Assembly (NCBI GenBank): GCA_051985675.1
Contig: JBPYFJ010000041.1
Location: 1-64,000 of the forward strand
DNA length: 64,000 nt
Source: JAFAXD01 sp051985675
GTDB taxonomy: Bacteria; Pseudomonadota; Alphaproteobacteria; Rhizobiales; Xanthobacteraceae
Direction: 5' to 3'
A program made the translations under genes and the position numbers. Positions 32,464 through 41,613 of the stretch are shown here, in pieces; position 1 is the stretch's first letter, and each line of letters starts with the position of its first letter. The notes under the pieces are model-generated. The model searched no databases. It worked only from the letters and a program-made list of their open reading frames with translations, and was not told the DNA's origin.

Positions 32464-34935
32464 TCATTCAGGGTGCGCCGATCGTTTCTCCGCGAGCTTG
32501 AGATCGGCCGGATTGGTCGGGATGCCAATTCCGGCTTCGCGAAAGCGCCGCAGGATGGCGAAATTGAGGTCGCTGCGGGTGGTGAGCGCGTGCTGGACAT
32601 CACCGACGAAGCAACGCAACTCGACGTCGAGCGCAAGCACGCCAAATCCCATGAACACCACATTCGGTCCCGGCGTGCGCATGACCTGCGGATGCGCCTG
32701 CGCAATGTCGAGCAGGATCTCGCGCACCCGGTCCATGTCGCTGTCGTAACCGACGCCCAGCTTGACGGTCAGGCGTCCGATCGGATTGCCGTGCGTCATG
32801 TTCTTGACCACGCCCGTGATCAGGTCCTGGTTGGGGACGATTACGCTCGCACGGTCGAACGTCTCGATCTCGGTCGCGCGCACGCTGATCCGGCGCACGA
32901 ATCCCTCCTCGTTCTTGACCAGCACCCAGTCGCCGACCCGGATCGGCCGCTCCGCCAGCAGGATGATGCCGCAGACGAAGTTGGAGACGACCGACTGCAG
33001 GCCGAACCCGATGCCGACCGAGAGCGCGCCCGCGATCAGCGCGATCTTTTGCAGATCGATGCCGAGCTCGGTGAGCGCAACGATCAGCGCTGCGATGACG
33101 CCCGCGTAGCCGAACAGCACCGACACCGAGTTCTGCAGGCCGGGATCGAGCCCGGTGCGCGGCAGGAAGCGCCGGTCGAGCCAGCGTTGCACAGCCCGTG
33201 TCGCGACGAAGCCGAGCAGCAACACCAAGATCGCGATGATGATGGTGCTGATCGAGATGCTGATCGCGCCGACACCCGCGCCGAACAGTGCATCGTGAAC
33301 CACGTCGAAGAAGTCGGCCGCGAAGATGCCCCAGGGTCCGAGCACCGGGACGACGGCCAGCAGCGCGAGGCAGAGCTTGGCGACGGCTGCAAGCAGCATT
33401 GCGACGAGCTCGAGGCCGCGCGGCGAGAGCCCGAATGTCGCCGCCACGCGGCGCCCGCGCGTTGACTCCGCGTTCAGCACGTCGGTCGCAACCGCGTCGA
33501 TCAGCGCCGCGCCGAGATAATAGGCGCCGATCATCATGAACAGAACCACGGCTCGTCCGGACAGGAACGCAGCGAATCCGACAAAGCCGGTCAGCAGCGC
33601 CGCCGTGGTGACGACGACGAACACCCACCCGATAAAACGCAGCCAGCGTAAGCCGGCGCTGGTTTCGGCCGGCGGCAGCCGGATCAACAGATAGAAGGCG
33701 AGCAGGCCAGTCAGCACAGCGAGCAACGCACTCGTCGCCACCGTGGTCGAGAGCGGCGCGCCGACCGCCTTGTGCATCAGGTTGAGAAAGATCACCGCGC
33801 CGAGGACGCGTGAAGTCCAGGTCAGACACGACGCGAGCCGCCGTGCCTGCAGTTCGTCCGCGTTGACCAGCCGCCGGTACGGCGTGCCCGGCGCCAGCAC
33901 CGCGAGCGCGATGCCGCGTCCGAAGCTCGCGACCGCCACCGCCACGGCGAGACCAAGACCGAGGTCGGCAACGACCGGCAACAGCAAGCCGTTGCTGTCG
34001 AGAACCTTGATGATGATGAAAACGCTGATCGGCATCAGCAACGCGTGGCGGGCCAGCGTGATCAGCGCCGCGAGTGCGCGCGCAAAGCGGCCCGCGGTAC
34101 GGCCGGGATCGGCCTCGCGGGCAAACCGGCGGCGCCATCCAAAGGCGGCCGCAATCGCCAAGGCGGCCAGCGCAATCAGCGTTGCGATACTGCCGACGAC
34201 GCCCCAGGTGCTGCCGTTGCGCTGCGCGTATTCGGTCGACGACCGGATCAGAAAGGAAATGCCCTGGGTCTCGGTGTGCAGGCCGCGCATGGTTTCAGAC
34301 CAGAAACCGGTGTCGAGCACACCCGGCGTGCGCTGAAACAGCGCGCGGCTGAACAGGCTGCGCCGGCTCTCGTTGATGCGCGCCGCAATGTCGTCGGCGC
34401 GCAGGCTCAGCAAGCGGGTTTCCTTGAGCGCCGCATCGACCTCTGCATGGGTCTGGCTGAGTTTGGCGCGCTCCTCCGCGATCGTGGCAGTTTCCGGAGG
34501 CTGGCCGGCCGCAGGCGCCGGACCAAGCTCGGACAGGCGGCTGTCGACTTCGGCGAGACGCGGGTCGAGAACGTCGAACTGCGCGCGCAGGCCATCACGG
34601 ATGGGGGCAAGCTTTTCGCGCAGCTCGGTCAGGCTTTGATCGGTGTGGCCCGGATGCCCGATTGCTTGCTGGATCTCATCGAGGAGCTGCTTGAGGGGGA
34701 CAAGGTCCGCGGTCAGCTCCGAGGACGCGGGCGCTGGCGCAGTCGTCGCCGGCTTGGTCGCCTGCGCCGAGGGGGCGGGAGCGGGCGCGTTCGCGGCCGG
34801 CCTGCTGGACTGTGCGGAGGGGGCGGGCGCGTTCGCAGCCGGCTTGGTCGCCTGCGCCAACGCAGCCGGCGACGCGAGTGCGGGTATCAGGATGAGGACA
34901 AGCGCCCACGCAATCACGGTTCGTCGCAACACCAT
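32464..34935 (-). CDS. Large MscS-family mechanosensitive channel with DUF3772 periplasmic domain
   Basis: An 823-residue inner-membrane channel. A signal peptide (ALASPAALAQ) is followed by an Ala/Pro-rich linker with repeated QSSRPAANAPAPAPSAQ-like units, a DUF3772 coiled-coil domain (about 75-230, LTELREKLAPIRDGLRAQ, EERAKLSQTHAEVDAAL), about ten transmembrane helices (240-620), and the MscS core (about 600-790): pore helix ALSVGIGFGLQSVVSNFV, GDWVLV and EGFVRRISVRATEIETFD in the beta domain. It would release solutes on hypo-osmotic shock, like MscK-type proteins. ATG 34935 is taken as the start at the signal peptide. Confidence 0.92.
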   Translation of the reverse strand: MVLRRTVIAWALVLILIPALASPAALAQATKPAANAPAPSAQSSRPAANAPAPAPSAQATKPATTAPAPASSELTADLVPLKQLLDEIQQAIGHPGHTDQSLTELREKLAPIRDGLRAQFDVLDPRLAEVDSRLSELGPAPAAGQPPETATIAEERAKLSQTHAEVDAALKETRLLSLRADDIAARINESRRSLFSRALFQRTPGVLDTGFWSETMRGLHTETQGISFLIRSSTEYAQRNGSTWGVVGSIATLIALAALAIAAAFGWRRRFAREADPGRTAGRFARALAALITLARHALLMPISVFIIIKVLDSNGLLLPVVADLGLGLAVAVAVASFGRGIALAVLAPGTPYRRLVNADELQARRLASCLTWTSRVLGAVIFLNLMHKAVGAPLSTTVATSALLAVLTGLLAFYLLIRLPPAETSAGLRWLRFIGWVFVVVTTAALLTGFVGFAAFLSGRAVVLFMMIGAYYLGAALIDAVATDVLNAESTRGRRVAATFGLSPRGLELVAMLLAAVAKLCLALLAVVPVLGPWGIFAADFFDVVHDALFGAGVGAISISISTIIIAILVLLLGFVATRAVQRWLDRRFLPRTGLDPGLQNSVSVLFGYAGVIAALIVALTELGIDLQKIALIAGALSVGIGFGLQSVVSNFVCGIILLAERPIRVGDWVLVKNEEGFVRRISVRATEIETFDRASVIVPNQDLITGVVKNMTHGNPIGRLTVKLGVGYDSDMDRVREILLDIAQAHPQVMRTPGPNVVFMGFGVLALDVELRCFVGDVQHALTTRSDLNFAILRRFREAGIGIPTNPADLKLAEKRSAHPE

Positions 34936-35156
34936 CGATGACGCCCCCTGCCCTGACACCCCGACCGCGACCGCCGTAAACCCATGCACCACACGGGATC
35001 GAGACTCGAAACAAAAAGGATTGTCGCGTTCGCCTAACGCGCCGGCATGCAAACGTCGATAGCTCATTCATTGCCCATTCATTGGCCGAACTGGAAAATG
35101 CCCCCCTGATGGCGTATGCGAGATTGATCATACCGGGCGGCAATTGGGGTTTCACT

Positions 35157-35747
35157 ATGTATCGCAAGGCATTGGCTTTTTTGGCTGCGACGCTAGCGGT
35201 TGCGGCGCCGACGATCGCGTTCGCGCATCCAGGCATCGGGCAGGCGCACGATCTTGTGCACGGCTTCGCACATCCGTTGACGGGCCTCGATCATGTCATC
35301 GCCATGTTGGCGGTCGGCGTGTTCGCGGCTCAGCTCGGCAGCCGCGCACTGTGGCTGGTGCCCGCGACCTTCATCGCGGTGATGGCGGCGGCGGGGATCG
35401 CCGGCATGATCGGCGTCGCCGTCCCGTATGTTGAAACCGGCATTGCCGTGTCGGTGATCGTGCTCGGCGCCGTGATCGCGTTCGCGGTCCGGGTTCCGGT
35501 CGCTATCGCGATGGCGATTGTCGGCCTGTTCGCAATCTTTCACGGCCATGCGCACGGCACTGAACTGCCGGAGTCCGCTTCCGGCATTCTGTTTGGTGTT
35601 GGGTTCGTCGCAGCAACCGCAATCCTGCACGCCATCGGCATTGGATTTGGGGTGCTGATTGGCCGCGCTCGCGGCGGTCGCCAGGTCGCCCGGCTGGCGG
35701 GCGGGGCCGCCGTCGTGGTCGGGGCGGTGTTCCTGGTGGTTGGCTGA
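35157..35747 (+). CDS. HupE/UreJ family membrane protein (putative metal permease)
   Basis: A 196-residue membrane protein. A signal peptide (residues 1-24, ending AFAHP) precedes the hallmark HPGIGQAHDLVHGFAHPLTGLDH motif with a cluster of histidines, then six transmembrane segments and a second histidine motif, IFHGHAHGTELP, near residue 130. The HupE/UreJ family mediates nickel or cobalt uptake for hydrogenase and urease, but no hydrogenase or urease gene is in the window. The frame is open from 35082; ATG 35157 is chosen because it starts the signal peptide. The spacing to the following FecR gene is 34 bp. Confidence 0.9.
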   Translation: MYRKALAFLAATLAVAAPTIAFAHPGIGQAHDLVHGFAHPLTGLDHVIAMLAVGVFAAQLGSRALWLVPATFIAVMAAAGIAGMIGVAVPYVETGIAVSVIVLGAVIAFAVRVPVAIAMAIVGLFAIFHGHAHGTELPESASGILFGVGFVAATAILHAIGIGFGVLIGRARGGRQVARLAGGAAVVVGAVFLVVG

Positions 35748-35781
35748 GATCCCGCCCTTGGGCGCGCGTTCCCCGTTCCGT

Positions 35782-37191
35782 GTGGGGAGACGAGCGCGCA
35801 CGAGATTCGCAATTGCAGTAAGCACGCTGCTCGGCATGGGCGCGATCGCTCATGCTCAGACGGTGCCGCAGCCCGCCGCACCGCCGGCGCAAGCGCCTGC
35901 GTCGCCGGCACCAGCCGCGCAACCCGCCGCTCCGCCGGCTGCCGCTCCGGCCCCTGCCGGCCAGGTCCCCGCCGCGCCGCCAACGGCCACGCCGCAACCA
36001 TCCGCCCAGCAACCCGGAACCGCGCCCGCGGCGCAGGTGCCGGCTCCGGTCGGGAGCGTTGCCACCGTCAGCGGTGACGTCAGTGATTTTCGCAACGGCG
36101 CGGCCGTGACCAACCTCAAGGCCGGCGACGCCATCTACAAGGGCGATCTGTTGCAGACCGACGAGAAAGGTTCGCTCGCCGTTACGTTCGACGACGAAAC
36201 GACGTTCAAGCTCGGACCGAGCTCGACCCTTGAGGTGACCGACTTCCTGTTCGAAGAGGGCGGCAGCAAGAACTCGGCGCTGTTTAATGTGGTGCGCGGC
36301 TCGACCGCGTTCGTGGCAAGCCTCGTCGCCAAGACCGGCGACATGAAGATCGCGACGCCGACCGCCACGCTCGGCATCCGCGGCACGACCGGTCTCGTGG
36401 ACGTGCCGGCCGGTGGCAGAGGCGGCGACGTGTCGATCAAGCTTTATCCGGACGCCAACGGCACGGTCGGCCGCATCGAGGTGTTCGGCTCAGGCGGCGC
36501 CCAGCTCGGAACGCTGTCGCGCGCATCGACCGGCTTTTCGATTCGTCCGGGCGCAGCCGGGCGGTTCGCCGCGGTGCCGCTCCAGATTTCTCCGCAGCAG
36601 GCCACGCGCGACCGCGCCTTTGTGCGGCAGACATTCTCCGCCCAACAGGTCGGACGAGGGTTCGTGACCCAGCGCCGCCAGCAGCAGCCCGGGCTGCAAC
36701 GGCAACCGAACCTGCAACGGCCAAACCAGCCCGGACAGCCGAATCGGCCTGGACAGCCCAATCGCCAGAACCAGCCGAACCGGCCGGGGCAACCAAACCA
36801 GCCCGGGCCTGGTGGGCAACCGCGCCAGCAAGGCGCACAGGGGCAGCCTAACCGGACCGGACAGCAGACCACGCCGGGCCAGCCGAACCGGCAAGGCGGA
36901 CAGTCGACGCAAGGCCCCGCGAACCGGGCGGCCGCCCCCAATCAGCCGGTGGGCCCCGGCCAGGGCGGACCACCAAACGCGACAGGTCAGCAGACACCGG
37001 GTCAGACCGGTCCAGCCGGTCAACCGACGCTGCAGGGTCAACCAAACCCGCAGGGTCAGCCGAACCAGCAGCGCCAGCCCGGGCTGCAAGGCCCGCAGAA
37101 TCCACGCCTTCAGCAGAACCTGCAGCGCCGCGGGCCATTGCTGGGGCCGGGACAGCGGCGGCAAGGCCGACAGCGGAACAACGAACGCTGA
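35782..37191 (+). CDS. FecR-domain exported protein with Gln/Asn/Pro-rich repetitive tail
   Basis: A periplasmic protein of about 469 residues. After a signal peptide (TRFAIAVSTLLGMGAIAHAQ) comes a Pro/Ala-rich linker, then a FecR domain (about 90-205: GSVATVSGDVSDFRNG, GDLLQTDEKGSLAVTFDD, LGPSSTLEVTDFLF, TPTATLGIRGTTG), and from about residue 290 a 180-residue tail built of degenerate QPNRPGQ units with some RQ and GG-rich stretches. Free FecR domains bind glycans or act in surface assembly. The start is uncertain: GTG 35782 gives a proper signal peptide but has no Shine-Dalgarno, while ATG 35659 would overlap the HupE gene. The tail is rich in Q, N, P and G and probably disordered. Confidence 0.8.
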   Translation: MGRRARTRFAIAVSTLLGMGAIAHAQTVPQPAAPPAQAPASPAPAAQPAAPPAAAPAPAGQVPAAPPTATPQPSAQQPGTAPAAQVPAPVGSVATVSGDVSDFRNGAAVTNLKAGDAIYKGDLLQTDEKGSLAVTFDDETTFKLGPSSTLEVTDFLFEEGGSKNSALFNVVRGSTAFVASLVAKTGDMKIATPTATLGIRGTTGLVDVPAGGRGGDVSIKLYPDANGTVGRIEVFGSGGAQLGTLSRASTGFSIRPGAAGRFAAVPLQISPQQATRDRAFVRQTFSAQQVGRGFVTQRRQQQPGLQRQPNLQRPNQPGQPNRPGQPNRQNQPNRPGQPNQPGPGGQPRQQGAQGQPNRTGQQTTPGQPNRQGGQSTQGPANRAAAPNQPVGPGQGGPPNATGQQTPGQTGPAGQPTLQGQPNPQGQPNQQRQPGLQGPQNPRLQQNLQRRGPLLGPGQRRQGRQRNNER

Positions 37192-37213
37192 GTGGCCGCG
37201 TCAGCCCCGTCCG

Positions 37214-38068
37214 TCAGCGATGTCCGCTCGCGTTCAAGAGGTTGCGCTCGATCTGGCCACGCGGGTTGGAGCAATCGAAATCGCCGCCGCTCGCCGCCTT
37301 GGCGCTGCTTTGGAGGACCGTGCGAGCCTGCTCCGGTCCTTTGGCGAGCGCGCTCTCGAGCGCTGAAACCGTCTGCTCGAGCTTGCCCTCGCTCTGTGTC
37401 AGGGCGGCCGCAAAGATGCAAAACGTCACCGACGCATCCTCCGCCACGGCCTCCAGCTCCGACAAGGTTTGCAAGAAAAGGTCGCGGGTTTGGCTGGGCG
37501 GTTGCGACCCGACCGCAAAGGCGCTGACATAGTTGCCGAGCACCACCGGCATTCTGGCCCGCGTCGTCACCTCGGCGTCGGCCAGCAGGGTCGAAACCCT
37601 GGCCGATCTGGCAAAGGCGTCGCTGGTCTCGCTCAGCGACGTGATCACCGCATAGTCGGCCGGCATCAGCCTACTGACGTTGATCGCGTAGTTCGCCCCT
37701 TCCCGGCATGCCTCGCTCACGATGCCGTCGGGGCTCTTGGGCCCGCAGTCGCTGCGCGTCTCGCCGATCTGATAGGCCGCAAAGCCATACTGGATGGCGA
37801 GGTAGCGCAGGTTGCTCACCAAGGTGAGCGCCTTGCTTCGTTTCGCTTGCTGCTGCGCCAGATTGCGCTCGCTCTCCAGCTTCTGGGCATTCAAATCGAA
37901 AATGGTCACCGCAACGAACGCGGCCATGAGACCGACGCCGATCGCGACCAACGTGCGCGAGAGATGATCGATGATGCGAGGGCGGTCGAGGAAGTAGACG
38001 ACCGGGAGCGACACCAGGATCAGAATGACCGCGACGACAAGCGCGAAATATTCGTTGAAAAGCGACAT
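37214..38068 (-). CDS. Hypothetical membrane protein, two N-terminal helices and periplasmic/coiled domain
   Basis: A 284-residue protein with two hydrophobic helices (about 8-27 and 38-58), then a helical, partly coiled-coil region (LNAQKLESERNLAQQQAKRSKALTL) and a helical C-terminal domain containing four cysteines (SDCGPK, EACREG, VTFCIFA, DFDCSNP). The two-helix, coiled-coil plan resembles membrane sensor or scaffolding proteins, but no known signalling domain follows. It is convergent with the FecR gene (22 bp apart). Function unknown. Confidence 0.7.
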   Translation of the reverse strand: MSLFNEYFALVVAVILILVSLPVVYFLDRPRIIDHLSRTLVAIGVGLMAAFVAVTIFDLNAQKLESERNLAQQQAKRSKALTLVSNLRYLAIQYGFAAYQIGETRSDCGPKSPDGIVSEACREGANYAINVSRLMPADYAVITSLSETSDAFARSARVSTLLADAEVTTRARMPVVLGNYVSAFAVGSQPPSQTRDLFLQTLSELEAVAEDASVTFCIFAAALTQSEGKLEQTVSALESALAKGPEQARTVLQSSAKAASGGDFDCSNPRGQIERNLLNASGHR

Positions 38069-38119
38069 TGAGTTGCTGTCACCGCGGAGCCAGTTGAACC
38101 ACCATATCTCGGCACATCG

Positions 38120-38431
38120 TCAGTCCACCTCGATCACGACCTTGCCGTTTTCGACCCGCGCCGGATAGGTCTTGATCGGCACCATGCAGGGTGGCGACAC
38201 CACCTCACCGGTGCGGATATTGAACTGGCCGTTGTGAAAGTTGCATTCGACGACGTCGCCTTCGATATAGCCTTCCGACAGCGAGCCGGGGCCGTGCGTG
38301 CAATTGTCGTCGGTAACGTAGAATTCGCCCGCGACATTAAACACCGCGAGCGTGAGCGTCCCCGCCTCGACCCGCAGTGCGGTACCTTCCGGAACATCAT
38401 CGGGGCTGCAGAGTTCGAGGCATGAGGTCAT
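38120..38431 (-). CDS. Rieske-type ferredoxin (dioxygenase electron-transfer component)
   Basis: A 103-residue Rieske [2Fe-2S] protein. The cluster ligands are CTHGPG (Cys-x-His) and CNFHNGQF (Cys-x-x-His), 18 residues apart, with the expected PARVENGKVVIEVD tail. Small Rieske proteins of this size pass electrons from a reductase to ring-hydroxylating dioxygenases. The Rieske oxygenase alpha subunit at 38508 is divergent, 76 bp away, so the two may work together and share a promoter region. The start is ATG 38431 (MTSCLELCSPDDVPEG); the open frame further upstream overlaps the oxygenase gene and is rejected. Confidence 0.9.
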   Translation of the reverse strand: MTSCLELCSPDDVPEGTALRVEAGTLTLAVFNVAGEFYVTDDNCTHGPGSLSEGYIEGDVVECNFHNGQFNIRTGEVVSPPCMVPIKTYPARVENGKVVIEVD

Positions 38432-38507
38432 GAGCGGCTTTGTGCGATGCGGGTGCCAGTTGTTTGACGCGCGCAGGGCGCGGCGGTAGCTTCTTGACCA
38501 CATCCGG

Positions 38508-39824
38508 ATGGATTTCTCAATCCAAACGACACAAGCGATGCTGCGCAAAGAACAGAACGATCTTCTGACCCAGACCGGCCCCGGAACACCGATGGGCCAC
38601 ATGTTCCGCTGCTATTGGCTGCCCGCGCTGCTGGCAGAGGAGCTTCCCGAAAACGAGTGCCCGCCGGTGCGGGTGAAAATCCTGTCGGAACGCCTCCTCG
38701 CGTTTCGAGATAGCGACGGGCGCTACGGCTTGATCGACGAGTTTTGTGCGCACCGCGGCGTCTCGCTGTGGTTCGGCAGGAATGAGGAGTCCGGCCTGCG
38801 CTGCCCATATCATGGCTGGAAATACGACGTGACCGGGCAGTGCATCGAGGTTCCCTCGGAGCCGGAGGAAAGCGGCTTTTGCCGAAGGATCAAGCTCAAG
38901 TCCTATCCACTGGTCGAGCGCGGCGGCGTGTTGTGGACCTACATGGGCCCGCCCGAGAAACAGCCGCCGCTGCCCGAATGGGAGTTCGCCACCGTGCCGG
39001 CGGACCGCAGTTTCATCTCCAAGCGATTGCAGGAATGCAACTGGATGCAGGCGATGGAAGGCGGCATCGATTCCAGCCACGTGTCGTTCCTGCACCGCGG
39101 CGAGCTCAACAAGGATCCGCTGTTCAAGGGCTCGAAGGGCAATCAATACAATCTCACCGACTCCAAGCCGTACTTCGAGGTGGTGGAGAGCCCCGGCGGC
39201 CTTTACGTCGGCGCGCGCCGCAACGCGGAGAACGGAAAATACTACTGGCGCATCACGCAGTGGGTGATGCCGGCGTTCACAATGATTCCACCGCGCGCCG
39301 ATCATCCGGTGCACGGCCACTTCTGGATTCCAATCGACGACGACAATTGCTGGACCTGGAGCTTCGACTATTGCGTCACCAAGCCGCTGAGCAAGGAGCA
39401 ATTGCAGGCCATGCATGACGGTAAGGGCGTGCACGTGAAATATGTGCCCGGAACGTTCCGGCCGCTCGCCAACAAGGACAACGACTATCTGATGGACCGC
39501 GCCGCCCAGAAGGCAGGCAAGACCTATAGCGGAGTTGAGGGCATTTCCATGCAGGACGCGTCCCTGCAGGAGAGCATGGGTCCGACCGTCGACCGCACCA
39601 AGGAGAACCTGGTCTCGACCGACAACGGCATCATCATGGCCCGCCACCGGCTGCTGCGCGCCGCCAAGGCGCTTGCGGAGAAAGGCGTTATCCCGCCCGG
39701 CGTCGACCCCGCGCACCAGCGCGTTCGCTCGGCCGCGCTCGTGCTGCCGCCGGATCAGCCGTTCAAGGAAGCCGCCAAGGACGCGCTGATGGTGCAGCCC
39801 AACGTGGCCCACGTTTCGGTTTGA
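38508..39824 (+). CDS. Rieske non-heme iron oxygenase, phthalate/vanillate-like alpha subunit
   Basis: A 438-residue oxygenase. The Rieske ligands are CAHRGVSLWF (about residue 81) and CPYHGWKYD (about 99). The mononuclear iron motif lies around residue 190, NWMQAMEGGIDSSHVSFLH, with the bridging aspartate and two histidines. The opening KEQNDLLTQTGPGTPMGHMFR is typical of one-component-alpha enzymes of the phthalate 4,5-dioxygenase and carbazole or 3-chlorobenzoate type. The enzyme would hydroxylate or O-demethylate an aromatic acid using the adjacent ferredoxin. It heads a four-gene operon (38508-43082). The start may instead be ATG 38538, the usual family start. Confidence 0.9.
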   Translation: MDFSIQTTQAMLRKEQNDLLTQTGPGTPMGHMFRCYWLPALLAEELPENECPPVRVKILSERLLAFRDSDGRYGLIDEFCAHRGVSLWFGRNEESGLRCPYHGWKYDVTGQCIEVPSEPEESGFCRRIKLKSYPLVERGGVLWTYMGPPEKQPPLPEWEFATVPADRSFISKRLQECNWMQAMEGGIDSSHVSFLHRGELNKDPLFKGSKGNQYNLTDSKPYFEVVESPGGLYVGARRNAENGKYYWRITQWVMPAFTMIPPRADHPVHGHFWIPIDDDNCWTWSFDYCVTKPLSKEQLQAMHDGKGVHVKYVPGTFRPLANKDNDYLMDRAAQKAGKTYSGVEGISMQDASLQESMGPTVDRTKENLVSTDNGIIMARHRLLRAAKALAEKGVIPPGVDPAHQRVRSAALVLPPDQPFKEAAKDALMVQPNVAHVSV

Positions 39825-39828
39825 TTGA

Positions 39829-40341
39829 ATGATCAGCGAAAGCGCCCGCATGACGACCCGCGCCGAGGCGCGCTACCGGATCGACGCGCCGAACTCGCAG
39901 CCGCGCGCCGTCAAGGTGATTGCGCTCGACGCCGCGAGCGAGCAGGTGATCAAGCGGCTCGCGCAATTGTCGTGGCAGCGCGCGAGCTTCCTCACCGCGT
40001 CGGCGTTCGCCTGCCTGCCGGCGCGCAGCGAGCCGTTCTCGATGACCGGATGGTTGAGCGACCTCGCCGGCCGAACCAAAGATTTGATCGATGAGATCGC
40101 GAGCGCGGATCTGGTGGTGATGATCGCAACCGCCGGCGAAAGCGCGCAAGCCGGATCGTTGATCGGCGAGGCGTGCGTTGCGCGCGGCGTCATGACCACC
40201 GGCCTGGTGCTGGGAACCGCCGCCGCGTCGGAACAAGCATTATCGAAGACGCTTGGCCAATTGCGACCTTATTCGGTGATGCTGGTCGCGGGCGGTGATG
40301 AGGATTACATCGAGAACATGCTGGTTGCGCTGCGCGCCTAG
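39829..40341 (+). CDS. Conserved hypothetical protein between oxygenase and bicupin genes (170 aa)
   Basis: A 170-residue protein starting 4 bp after the oxygenase stop, hence cotranscribed. It reads as an alternating alpha/beta Rossmann-like fold: KVIALDAASEQVIKRLAQ, ADLVVMIATAGESAQAGSLIGEACVARGV, TTGLVLGTAAASEQAL and YSVMLVAGGDEDYIENMLVALRA. The glycine-rich ends of strands two and three could bind a nucleotide or phosphate, but no known family signature is visible. Presence inside this operon suggests a role with the oxygenase or the EutA-like ATPase; this is inference only. Confidence 0.75.
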   Translation: MISESARMTTRAEARYRIDAPNSQPRAVKVIALDAASEQVIKRLAQLSWQRASFLTASAFACLPARSEPFSMTGWLSDLAGRTKDLIDEIASADLVVMIATAGESAQAGSLIGEACVARGVMTTGLVLGTAAASEQALSKTLGQLRPYSVMLVAGGDEDYIENMLVALRA

Positions 40342-40395
40342 CGATGGCGCGGCGCGGGTCGCCCGGCCCACGCGTGCCTGCCCGACGGAGATCCG

Positions 40396-41613
40396 ATGCA
40401 CGACATTCCCGGCCAGACGCATTGGCACGAGCCCGCGGGCGGGCGCCGCGCCGGCTTCGGCAAATTCGGCCGGCCGAAGACTCCGTACGATCTGTTCATG
40501 GAGTCGGAGGGCATCCCGATCTTCCGCGACATCGGGGTGCGGCGCGTGCAGGACCTGCCACTCGCGCCCTGGCGCCGGCTAGGCGGGCGCGGCACCTATG
40601 TTCAGCTCTACGGCACCGAAGGAAAGTGGGGCTGCTACGTGGTCGAGGTGCCGGGCGCCGGCGCGCTCAATCCGGAAAAGCACCTCTACGAAGAGATCAT
40701 CTACGTGGTCGAGGGGCGCGGCTCGACCGAAGTCTGGCTCGACGGCGACCAGCGGCGTCACCAGTTCGAATGGCAGCGCGGCTCGCTGTTCTCGATTCCG
40801 GTGAATGCGCACCACCGCATTGTCAACGCGGCGTCGTCCCCGGCGTTGCTGCTCGGTGGCACGACGGCGCCCAATCTGATCAATCTGCTCAACAACATCG
40901 GCGCGGTATTCGATTGTCCCTATCAGTTTCGCGACCGCTTTTCGGGTGCCGACGACTTCTACACCTACAAGGACGATATCGAGCCGGATCCGGTGCGCGG
41001 GCTCGCGATGCGGCGCACGAACTTCATTCCGGACATCGTCAACTGCGACCTGCCGCTCGATAACCGGCGATCGCCCGGCTATCGCCGGGTCGAGCCGTTC
41101 ATGACCGGCAACACGTTCTACCTGTGGATCGCCCAGCACGAGAACGGCCGTTACTCCAAGGCGCACGCGCACACCTCGGCGGCCGTGCTGATCTGCCTCA
41201 AGGGCAAGGGCTACACCTACACCTGGCCAGAGCAGGCCGGCGTCACGCCGTGGCAAGACGGCAAGGAACACCTGATCAAGCGGGTGGACTACGAGCCAGT
41301 CGGGATGGTGTCAGCGGCGCCCGGCGGCGCGCGTTGGTTCCATCAGCACTTCGGTGTATCGCAGGAGCCTTTGCGGCTGACGGCCTGGTTCGGGCCGAAC
41401 TCGCCGGGCCGCGAGCCGGGCCCGCCCGGCGAACAGCATACCGACTACACCGCAATGGACATCACCGAGGGCGGCACCGCGATCCCCTACTGGATGGAGG
41501 ATCGGTTCATCGCCAAGGAGTTTGTGCGCATGCTCAAGCAGAACGGGGCCGAGAATCGCATGCGCCCGCAGTTCTACGAACAGGACTACACCGGCGAGCT
41601 GCCGAAGGAATGA
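40396..41613 (+). CDS. Bicupin protein, putative aromatic (gentisate-type-like) dioxygenase or isomerase
   Basis: A 405-residue protein with two cupin domains. The first (about 60-165) has YVVEVPGAGALNPEKHLYEEIIYVVEGRGSTEVWLDG and a PVNAHHRIVN motif, giving His-Glu-His metal ligands. The second (about 235-380) has GRYSKAHAHTSAAVLICLKGKGYTYTW and a FHQHFGV motif. This bicupin layout is known from gentisate- and ring-cleaving dioxygenases, but the gentisate-specific residues cannot be confirmed by eye. It is in the operon between the unknown protein and the EutA-like gene, with an ATGA overlap to the latter. Confidence 0.82.
   Translation: MHDIPGQTHWHEPAGGRRAGFGKFGRPKTPYDLFMESEGIPIFRDIGVRRVQDLPLAPWRRLGGRGTYVQLYGTEGKWGCYVVEVPGAGALNPEKHLYEEIIYVVEGRGSTEVWLDGDQRRHQFEWQRGSLFSIPVNAHHRIVNAASSPALLLGGTTAPNLINLLNNIGAVFDCPYQFRDRFSGADDFYTYKDDIEPDPVRGLAMRRTNFIPDIVNCDLPLDNRRSPGYRRVEPFMTGNTFYLWIAQHENGRYSKAHAHTSAAVLICLKGKGYTYTWPEQAGVTPWQDGKEHLIKRVDYEPVGMVSAAPGGARWFHQHFGVSQEPLRLTAWFGPNSPGREPGPPGEQHTDYTAMDITEGGTAIPYWMEDRFIAKEFVRMLKQNGAENRMRPQFYEQDYTGELPKE

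Noticed and set aside
32600..34138. 512-codon minus-strand frame inside the MscS gene
   Set aside because: Out-of-frame shadow on the same strand; Arg/Ala-rich with no motif, while the overlapping frame has the MscS signatures.
36660..37160. Repetitive QPNRPGQ stretch considered as a CRISPR array or DNA tandem repeat
   Set aside because: The repeats are degenerate at DNA level, irregular in length and in frame with the FecR protein; no spacers.
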